The position numbers and the translations under genes were made by a program. This document shows positions 1-5,840 of a stretch of 9,138 nt of DNA, in pieces. The stretch's first letter is position 1. Each line of letters begins with the position of its first letter. The notes beneath the pieces were generated by a model. The model was given only the letters and a program-made list of their open reading frames with translations, was not told the DNA's origin and searched no databases. The stretch comes from CAYGJN01 sp964350135 (GTDB lineage: Bacteria > Bdellovibrionota > Bacteriovoracia > Bacteriovoracales > Bacteriovoracaceae): the NCBI GenBank assembly GCA_964350135.1, contig CAYGJN010000104.1, forward strand, positions 1 through 9,138. Direction: 5' to 3'.

Positions 1-1101
1 TAAGGCCCCTCCAAAAGTTAAAACATAGGCACCCAAGGGTACATGTAACCTTATACGAGTTAAACCATAAACAGAACCTGAAAGCTCAAAAAGATCGAGA
101 TTAAGAAGTGCCCAATAAAAAATTTCTTTAAAGATAAAGGCTAAAGCACATGAAAAAAACCATATTGCAAAAAATAATAATGACCAATTTCTCACTAAGC
201 CTGATTTATTAAGCCCCAAAGCCTGAAATAAAAAAAGCTCTTTAGATTTTCTCTCATAAAGAAAAATAACAAACGCAATAATATTAAAAACTGAAATAAT
301 AACTATTATTTGCAAAATAAGACCAATTGAAGCTTTTTCTACTTCAACAGCCTCTAAAAGTGGAGCTAGCTCAAACCAAAATGGTTTTACTTGTGTATCT
401 GAATCCAAATGTTCCTGAAGAGAGAGAACCATATCCTCTATCTTTGAGACAAGATCAACTTCATCTGATTGGAATTTTTTAAGAGCTATAAAATTTACTT
501 TTTTACCAAGGCTTAATAACTCTTGGAGCTCATTTCTATTTATATAAACAAAACGGGAGTTTTTTTCAAAAACTCCGTGATCAATAGCGCCTTGAAGCTT
601 AAACTCTTTTGTCTTTGTTAAAGAGCGCAGCTCATTTGATCCAGTTGCCAAGGTTACAACAATACTTTCACCTGGCTTAGCTTCACTCAAGTCTTGTAAT
701 TCACTCCCTATAACAATTGATCCCCTTGGAATATTTAAATCTAAACCTGTTACGTCCTTATAAGTTTTATCTACACCTATTAAAACAACCCCTTTGGAAT
801 AGTTTTCTAAAAGCATAAATGCATTGGTTCTTACATAAGCTGAATAAGTAATCTCTTTTTCTTTGAAAATGTTTTTCAGTTTTTTATCAACAGTAATAAA
901 ATTACTGCCATTATAAAGGACAGCGTCACCAACACTTTTTTTCAACGCTTGTTTAATAGTCGCTTTATAGCCATCCATTAAACCTAAAGTGCAAAGGATA
1001 ACAGCAATAGAAAACGCAAAGGAAAATGTTACACCAAGAACAAAGCGCAAGCTTGCACGCCCTTCGAGCATAACTTTCAAAAAAGAAAAAGATGTATTCA
1101 T
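1..1101 (-). CDS. LolC/LolE-type (FtsX-like) ABC transporter permease, C-terminus cut by window edge
   Basis: This is the inner-membrane permease of a LolCDE-type complex, which in Gram-negative bacteria releases lipoproteins from the inner membrane to the chaperone LolA using ATP hydrolysed by LolD. I read 367 residues from ATG 1101 with no stop before the window edge. Family members run to about 400-415 residues, so the last membrane helix is missing. Order: a short cytoplasmic start (MNTSFSFLKVMLEGRASLRF), TM1 at about 18-41, a periplasmic domain at about 45-250, TM2 at about 258-281 followed by the FtsX-like stretch YERKSKELFLFQALGLNKS, and TM3 at about 306-330. The start codon overlaps the lysS stop as ATGA and has only a weak Shine-Dalgarno, so translation is probably coupled to lysS. 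A lolD ATPase would be expected beyond the left edge. I am confident of the FtsX/MacB-type permease fold; LolC/E rather than another member of that superfamily is inferred from the layout and from lysS linkage. Confidence 0.82.
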   Translation of the reverse strand, partial: MNTSFSFLKVMLEGRASLRFVLGVTFSFAFSIAVILCTLGLMDGYKATIKQALKKSVGDAVLYNGSNFITVDKKLKNIFKEKEITYSAYVRTNAFMLLENYSKGVVLIGVDKTYKDVTGLDLNIPRGSIVIGSELQDLSEAKPGESIVVTLATGSNELRSLTKTKEFKLQGAIDHGVFEKNSRFVYINRNELQELLSLGKKVNFIALKKFQSDEVDLVSKIEDMVLSLQEHLDSDTQVKPFWFELAPLLEAVEVEKASIGLILQIIVIISVFNIIAFVIFLYERKSKELFLFQALGLNKSGLVRNWSLLFFAIWFFSCALAFIFKEIFYWALLNLDLFELSGSVYGLTRIRLHVPLGAYVLTFGGAL

Positions 1102-2675
1102 GACTCTTTAGACTCTGTCTCAAAAAAGGATTCTTTTTTAAGCTGAGGAAAAAGAATAACGTCTCTAATGGTTGGACTATTTGTAAAGAGCATACAAAGG
1201 CGATCTATACCAATCCCCTCTCCTGCTGTTGGAGCCATTCCATACTCAAGGGCCCTTACGTAGTCATAATCGACATCGCAAGCTTCAGCATCACCCATCT
1301 CTTTAGCAACTGCCTGATCCGCAAAACGCTCCAGTTGGTCAGTTGGATTATTTAACTCAGAGAAGGCGTTTCCAATTTCCCATCCATTTACAAAAAGTTC
1401 AAAACGATCCACAAAATCAGGGTTTTCGTCATTACGACGAGACAAAGGAGATACTTCAGTAGGATATTCAGTTATAAAAGTAGGTTGAATTAATTTAGAT
1501 TCTGCAAACTCTTCAAAACAAAGAAGTAAAAGTTTATGCTCTGAAAGATCTTTTATATCTTCTTTTTTAAATTCTGTTTTACTAACGATCTCTTCAATCA
1601 TTTTCTCTCTATTAGAGAGGTCTGTCATTGAGAGACTGCTATGTTCAACTGTCGCTTCTCTTAAGGTCTGCCTTTTAAAAGGCTTAGCATAAGAAATTTC
1701 ACGGTCATTAAAGTTAACAATTTCATTTCCTATAACATCTTTGGCAATTCCCGAGATAAGATCCTCTGTGAAATCCATAAGGTCTTCATAAGTAGCGTAG
1801 GCCCAGTACCACTCAATAGTTGTAAACTCAGGGTTATGCTTTAATGAAAGCCCTTCATTTCTAAAGCAACGATTCATTTCAAAAACTCTTGGATATCCTC
1901 CAACAATAAGCCTTTTAAGATGTAGTTCAGGTGCAATCCTAAGATTCATATCTAAATCAAGTGCATTATGATGAGTTGCAAACGGCTTGGCAGCAGCACC
2001 ACCAGCAATAGAGTGAAGCATAGGAGTTTCAACTTCAAGAAAATCATGCTTGTAAAAATAGCTTCTAATATAGCGAACAATCTCTGAACGAGTGCGCAAT
2101 GTATCTCGAACCTCTTTGTTCATAATCATATCTACATACCTCATGCGATAGCGAAGCTCAGGATCAGTCAGACCATGAAACTTCTCAGGCAAAGGCCTAA
2201 TACTTTTTGTTAAGACATGAAATTTTTCAGCATGAATTGAAAGCTCACCTTTATTAGTTTTAAAAACAAAACCTTCGGCATAAAGAATATCTCCATACTC
2301 AGCTACTTTAAATTCACTAAAGTCTTCATTCGCGACATCACCCTTTCTCACATAAAGCTGAAATCTTTCTGTTCCATCGTCTAAGGTAAAAAATCCTGCT
2401 TTTCCAAAGCTTCTAGCAAGCATGGCACGACCAGCGATTTTAAATACTTCTTTATTATTAGCAGCAGCTTGCTCAAGCTCCTCTTTTGACATGTCTTTGA
2501 AGCGCTCTTTTAAATCCTTAAATGCAACGTTTGGAGTCAAACCATTTTTATATGGGTTTATATTGAGAGATTCTAAGCGTTTACGTTTTTCCAGGCGGCT
2601 TAAAACTTGTTCATTATAGAGCTTAGTCCACTTTTTTATGTATTGCTTACGGATTTTCTTTGGATCTTTGGCCAT
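1098..2675 (-). CDS. lysS: Lysine--tRNA ligase, class II
   Basis: Cytoplasmic lysyl-tRNA synthetase, which charges tRNA-Lys with lysine using ATP. From the ATG at 2675 it has 525 residues, close to the E. coli enzymes (505). An N-terminal OB-fold that binds the anticodon covers about 75-155. The class II catalytic core follows: motif 1 around FLEVETPML (about 212-220), the stretch GGAAAKPFATHHNALDLDM that is nearly invariant in bacterial LysRS, motif 2 with FRNEG (about 271-275), and motif 3 GEGIGIDR (485-492). An in-frame GTG two codons upstream gives a longer reading, but GAGG lies five bases before the ATG and overlaps that GTG, so I chose the ATG. The gene sits 65 bp after prfB, the same prfB-lysS pairing as in E. 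coli, and its UGA stop overlaps the permease start. All motifs are intact. Confidence 0.97.
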   Translation of the reverse strand: MAKDPKKIRKQYIKKWTKLYNEQVLSRLEKRKRLESLNINPYKNGLTPNVAFKDLKERFKDMSKEELEQAAANNKEVFKIAGRAMLARSFGKAGFFTLDDGTERFQLYVRKGDVANEDFSEFKVAEYGDILYAEGFVFKTNKGELSIHAEKFHVLTKSIRPLPEKFHGLTDPELRYRMRYVDMIMNKEVRDTLRTRSEIVRYIRSYFYKHDFLEVETPMLHSIAGGAAAKPFATHHNALDLDMNLRIAPELHLKRLIVGGYPRVFEMNRCFRNEGLSLKHNPEFTTIEWYWAYATYEDLMDFTEDLISGIAKDVIGNEIVNFNDREISYAKPFKRQTLREATVEHSSLSMTDLSNREKMIEEIVSKTEFKKEDIKDLSEHKLLLLCFEEFAESKLIQPTFITEYPTEVSPLSRRNDENPDFVDRFELFVNGWEIGNAFSELNNPTDQLERFADQAVAKEMGDAEACDVDYDYVRALEYGMAPTAGEGIGIDRLCMLFTNSPTIRDVILFPQLKKESFFETESKES

Positions 2676-2677
2676 AA

Positions 2678-2684
2678 CCACCTC
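2678..2684 (-). promoter_or_regulatory. Shine-Dalgarno of lysS, deciding the start codon
   Basis: On the minus strand GAGGTGG stands just before TT-ATG. The GAGG core is five bases from the ATG at 2675, good spacing for initiation there. The alternative GTG at 2681 lies inside this element and would have no Shine-Dalgarno of its own. Confidence 0.7.
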
Positions 2685-2740
2685 AATTTAAAAAGGTTAG
2701 CTTAGCACAGGGGCTTTGTTTTTGGTATAATCAGCCTGCA

Positions 2741-3872
2741 TTATTCTTTGCTTTGATTAAGAGAAGACCACTGCAAATAGGACTTCATAAATGAGTCTAG
2801 ATCACCGTCTAGCACCTTATCAGGGTTTCCAGATTCATGACCAGAGCGCAAATCTTTAACCATCTTATAAGGATGAAGTACATAAGAGCGAATCTGTGAC
2901 CCCCAACCAATTTCTTTTTTACCGGCTTCAACTTCTGCCTGCTGGGCACGCTTATCCTCTAATGCCTTTTCATAAAGCCTGGACTTCAATATTTTCATGG
3001 CCATGGCCTTGTTTTGTAACTGGGATCTCTCATTCTGGCACGCAACAACTATCCCTGAGGGATTATGGGTTATCCTTACAGCTGAATCAGTTGTATTCAC
3101 TGACTGCCCTCCTGCACCGCCTGATCGATAAACATCTATTCTTAAATCTTTATCTTCAATTTCAATTTCAATTTCATCATCGATCTCAGGGGAAACAAAA
3201 ATTGATGCGAATGATGTATGCCTTCTTGCATTAGAGTCAAATGGAGAAATTCTCACAAGACGGTGAATACCTGTCTCGCTCTTAAGGTTTCCGTAAGCAT
3301 AAGGCCCACTAACTATAAAGGTTGTTGATTTAATTCCAGCAGCATCACCAGGCTGCATATCCATCTCACTTAAAGAATAACCATTTTTTTCTGACCATTT
3401 GATAAGCATTCGATGAAGCATTGAGGCCCAATCGCAAGACTCTGTTCCACCTGCACCAGCATTAATGGATACAATAGCGTTATTGGGGTCCATCTCTTCA
3501 CCCAAAAGTGATTTATGCTCAGCAGACTCAAAACTAGATTTTAAATTATTAAAAACCACTAAAGCTTCGGTAATTGAATCTTTGTCACCTTGCTCAGCAT
3601 ATTCAAGAAGGATTTCAAATTCATCCCGAACTTCTTTAAGCTCAAGATAAACTTTCACACTTGACTCTAGAATTGATTTTTCTTTTTGAATTTTAGCAGC
3701 GCTATCACTATCGTCCCAAAAGCCTGAAAGGGCCATCATCTGTTCAATATCAGCTAGGCGATGTTGTTTTTGTTCAACATCAAAGTGACCTCCGAAGTCT
3801 TTCTATACCTTCATCAATTAAACCTAACTCAGTTTTTTTTTGTCCGAGTTCCAATAACTGCGATTCACTCAT
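2741..3872 (-). CDS. prfB: Peptide chain release factor 2 with programmed +1 frameshift
   Basis: RF2 reads UGA and UAA stop codons in the ribosome and triggers peptide release. The gene is in two frames. ATG 3872 opens a 30-codon frame ending at UGA (3782-3780). Skipping the T at 3782 joins it to the main frame from GAT 3781 to the TAA at 2741, giving 376 residues (E. coli 365). The junction reads ...ERLRRSL-DVEQKQHRLADIEQ, which aligns with the E. coli RF2 junction. SPF, the RF2 stop-recognition tripeptide, is at about 209-211 and the catalytic GGQ at about 254-256 in RSGGAGGQSVN; IGWGSQIRSYVL is also conserved. A simple call from the ATG at 3739 would give 332 residues and lose the N-terminal 44. 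GGAG (3878-3881) lies five bases before ATG 3872, inside the ybeY coding sequence, and the two genes overlap by 8 bp. RF2 shortage should favour the frameshift, an autoregulatory loop known for this family. Confidence 0.96.
3780..3794 (-). promoter_or_regulatory. prfB programmed +1 ribosomal frameshift site
   Basis: On the minus strand the sequence is CGG AGG TCA CTT TGA in the zero frame. It has an internal Shine-Dalgarno-like CGGAGG, a three-base spacer, the slippery CTT and the in-frame UGA at codon 31. The spacing equals that of the E. coli site (AGGGGG, UAU, CUU, UGA). Slipping tRNA-Leu from CUU to UUU moves the ribosome to GAT. The zero frame meets a second UGA two codons after the first (TGA TGT TGA). 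Confidence 0.95.
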
Positions 3873-4362
3873 TACTACTCCAGTCCAAATGACTATAAAG
3901 ATAATCTACTAACAAAAATTCTTTTTCCTGCATAATTTTTTCTTCAGCTTTGCTCTTTTCATGATCATAGCCAAGCAGATGCAAAAGCCCATGAGAAAAT
4001 AAGTGAACAATCTCTTCTTCAATTGTAATTTTATTCTCTTTAGCCTGAAGTTTAGCTTGATTCATAGAAATGACAATATCCCCTAAATGAATCACACCTA
4101 AATCCCCTGCCCCTTCAGATCTTAAGTTTTCATGGACAGGGAATGAAAGTACATCTGTCGCATAATCTTTTTCTCTAAAATCCTGATTGAGTTTTTTGAT
4201 TTGATGATCTTTTACAAAACTAAGGCTCATCTCCACACTCTGCTCTGCTTTCAATTCAACACCTAGTTTTGACCAAATTTCAGATATAAAAGGAGCACAT
4301 TTTTCAAGAGCATCCTGTGTTTTTTGATGGGTAGCAATTTGCCAGTCAATTATTAAATTCAT
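3865..4362 (-). CDS. ybeY: Endoribonuclease YbeY (rRNA maturation factor)
   Basis: A metal-dependent single-strand endoribonuclease that takes part in 16S rRNA 3'-end maturation and late 70S ribosome quality control in the cytoplasm. The family signature is clear: HGLLHLLGYDH supplies three zinc-binding histidines (about 124, 128 and 134 in the 165-residue form). Before it come LNQDFREKDYATDVLSFP and LGDIVIS, both conserved YbeY blocks. I chose the ATG at 4362 because MNLIIDWQIAT lines up with the E. coli N-terminus (MSQVILDLQLAC). An in-frame ATG at 4398 would add 12 residues, but neither start has a strong Shine-Dalgarno. It is the first gene of the minus-strand operon; its UGA stop overlaps the prfB start by 8 bp, linking ribosome maturation with translation termination. 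Confidence 0.94.
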   Translation of the reverse strand: MNLIIDWQIATHQKTQDALEKCAPFISEIWSKLGVELKAEQSVEMSLSFVKDHQIKKLNQDFREKDYATDVLSFPVHENLRSEGAGDLGVIHLGDIVISMNQAKLQAKENKITIEEEIVHLFSHGLLHLLGYDHEKSKAEEKIMQEKEFLLVDYLYSHLDWSSNE

Positions 4363-4439
4363 TCTTATCAATGTAGCGAAAAGAGAATCAAAAGTCATAA
4401 AAGGCTATATGTGTCATGGAAGATGGATTAGGATTACGG

Positions 4440-4445
4440 TATAAA
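4440..4445 (+). promoter_or_regulatory. Candidate -10 element for mazG, possibly giving a leaderless mRNA
   Basis: TATAAA lies here, five bases before the mazG ATG at 4451, so a transcript from it would start at or next to the A of the ATG. The best hexamer 17 bp upstream (TGGAAG, 4417-4422) matches TTGACA at only three positions. There is no Shine-Dalgarno close to the ATG. An in-frame TAA at 4442-4444 excludes an upstream start. The 88-bp divergent spacer (4363-4450) must also hold the ybeY promoter, for which I see no convincing box. Confidence 0.35.
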
Positions 4446-4450
4446 ATCAT

Positions 4451-5239
4451 ATGGAAAATAAAGAATTCTCTGAATTACTAAAGATTGTGGCCAAACTTCG
4501 TGACCCTAAAGATGGCTGTCCCTGGGATTTAGAACAAGATCACAACTCTCTTCTTCGCTACCTTATAGAAGAGTCTTATGAATATGTCGATGCTGTTGAG
4601 AGTGGCGATGATAAAAAAATGGAAGATGAGTTAGGAGATGTACTCTTTCAAGTTCTTCTCCATTCAAAAATTGGAAGCGAGCGAAGTGCTTTTGATATTG
4701 ATTCTGTCTCAAAAAATCTTAAAGAGAAAATCATAGAAAGGCATCCCCATGTTTTTCAGACTGGGTCTTCTAAATTAACAGCTCAAGAAGTAGAAAAAAA
4801 TTGGGAAAGCAGAAAAAAGAAGAAAGGAAATCAAGCTTTAACAAATGATCTTCTTAAGTTCCCATCACTATTTTCAGCTTTTAAGATAGGAAAAAAAACA
4901 GAAAAAATTAATTTTGACTGGGAGGATCACTCCCAAGTTCTCTATAAAGTTGAAGAAGAATGGCAGGAGCTTAAAGAAGAACTTACTCCTCATAGACCGA
5001 TGAACCATGAAAAAATAGCTGAAGAAATGGGTGATCTACTTTTTAGTATGGCCCAGCTTGCAAGACACCTCGGACTTAATCCTGAAGAGACCTTAAGATC
5101 GGCCAACAAAAAATTTCTTAATCGCTTTCAAAAGATGGAACACTTAATTAAAAATTCAGGATATGATCTTACTCATATGACCCAATCAGAAATGGATGTT
5201 TACTGGGATAAGGTAAAGCAATATGAAAGAGAAAAATAA
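4451..5239 (+). CDS. mazG: Nucleoside triphosphate pyrophosphohydrolase MazG
   Basis: Hydrolyses (d)NTPs to the monophosphate and pyrophosphate, cleaning the nucleotide pool and, in E. coli, affecting ppGpp levels. At 262 residues it matches the two-domain E. coli form (263). The N-terminal half starts with LRDPKDGCPWDLEQ and carries the metal-binding EESYE (about 40-44) and DELGD (about 59-63). RHPHVF (about 97-102) closes that half. The second half has EEEWQELKEE (about 168-177) and EEMGDLLFS (about 191-199), then the conserved NKKFLNRF. Both sets of acidic metal ligands look intact. The ATG at 4451 is the only possible start because a stop precedes it in frame. It opens the plus-strand pair with coaE, overlapping it by 17 bp. 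Confidence 0.96.
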   Translation: MENKEFSELLKIVAKLRDPKDGCPWDLEQDHNSLLRYLIEESYEYVDAVESGDDKKMEDELGDVLFQVLLHSKIGSERSAFDIDSVSKNLKEKIIERHPHVFQTGSSKLTAQEVEKNWESRKKKKGNQALTNDLLKFPSLFSAFKIGKKTEKINFDWEDHSQVLYKVEEEWQELKEELTPHRPMNHEKIAEEMGDLLFSMAQLARHLGLNPEETLRSANKKFLNRFQKMEHLIKNSGYDLTHMTQSEMDVYWDKVKQYEREK

Positions 5240-5840
5240 TCGCCTTTACAATTGCTCCTTACCTATAGTTGCTCTTACAGGCTCTATAGCAACTGGAAAA
5301 TCAACCGTAAAAGATATTTTTAAAAACCTTGGTCGCGATATTATTGATGCAGATCAATTAGTTAAAGAAATTTACACATTTCCCCATGTGAAAAATCAAA
5401 TCTCTTCAATTAACCCCAAATATATTGATGGAAATAATATTGAGTTTGAAATTCTTCGCACTGATTTCTTTAACGATGCTGAGCTTAGAAAAAAAGTAGA
5501 AGATATTATTTTCAATGAGATCCCTAGTTTATTTTTAAAAAAAGTTAAAAAAAGCCAATCTCCTTTTGTTATTTATGATATCCCACTACTTTATGAAAAG
5601 GATTTGCTCAAAGAAGTTGACTTCATTATTCTCAGCCACTGCACTTCTGACCAGCAAATAGAGCGATTAATAAGTCGGGATAAGATTTCAGAAGATCTTG
5701 CGATAAAAATGATTAACTCACAACTTCCAATTGACAAAAAAAAAGACAAAGCTGATTTCATTATAGATAATAGCAAAGATAAAAAGGACCTTTATCCACA
5801 AGTAGAAAAGGTCCTTGAAATATTAAAAGAAAAATTCTAA
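5223..5840 (+). CDS. coaE: Dephospho-CoA kinase
   Basis: Catalyses the last step of coenzyme A synthesis, phosphorylating the 3'-OH of the dephospho-CoA ribose with ATP. At 205 residues it has the usual length. The P-loop GSIATGKST is at 20-28, followed by IIDADQLV (the DAD motif, about 41-47), DIPLLYE (about 119-125, family D-[VI]-PLLFE), the QIERLISRD lid region and the C-terminal ADFIIDNS. The His-Pro usually found after the RxxLxxxxF block (HPLI in E. coli) is replaced by FNEI at about 97-100. The ATG at 5223 lies inside the end of mazG with AAGG nine bases upstream. No other start lies before the P-loop, so the two genes are probably translationally coupled. Its TAA directly abuts the stop of the convergent gene, and its last 20 or so codons contain a 10-bp inverted repeat. 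Confidence 0.95.
   Translation: MKEKNNRLYNCSLPIVALTGSIATGKSTVKDIFKNLGRDIIDADQLVKEIYTFPHVKNQISSINPKYIDGNNIEFEILRTDFFNDAELRKKVEDIIFNEIPSLFLKKVKKSQSPFVIYDIPLLYEKDLLKEVDFIILSHCTSDQQIERLISRDKISEDLAIKMINSQLPIDKKKDKADFIIDNSKDKKDLYPQVEKVLEILKEKF
5775..5816 (-). terminator. Rho-independent terminator of the exported-protein gene, embedded in coaE
   Basis: A perfect 10-bp inverted repeat (AAGGACCTTT at 5784-5793, AAAGGTCCTT at 5807-5816) has a 13-base loop. Read on the minus strand it begins 24 bases after the stop of the gene ending at 5841 and is followed by TTTATCTTT, giving a T-rich tail after the stem. On the plus strand no T-tract follows and the hairpin precedes the coaE stop, so it fits minus-strand termination. 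The stem has only four G-C pairs, so its strength is uncertain. Confidence 0.65.

Noticed and set aside
2676..2681. GTG at 2681 as the lysS start
   Set aside because: It lies inside the Shine-Dalgarno that serves the ATG at 2675.
2685..2740. Terminator or internal promoter between prfB and lysS
   Set aside because: The only pairing (GCAGGCT with AGCCCCTG) is bulged and has no T-tract; the TATACC-like box has no -35.
2896..3234. Plus-strand open frame of 112 codons antisense to prfB
   Set aside because: It lies entirely over a strongly conserved gene, has no ribosome site or recognisable protein character, and is a shadow frame.
2741..3739. prfB as a 332-residue protein from the ATG at 3739
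   Set aside because: It lacks the N-terminal helices; the upstream frameshift site and zero frame give the full-length RF2.
5784..5816. The same hairpin as a terminator for coaE
   Set aside because: On the plus strand it precedes the coaE stop and is followed by GAAATATT, not a T-run.
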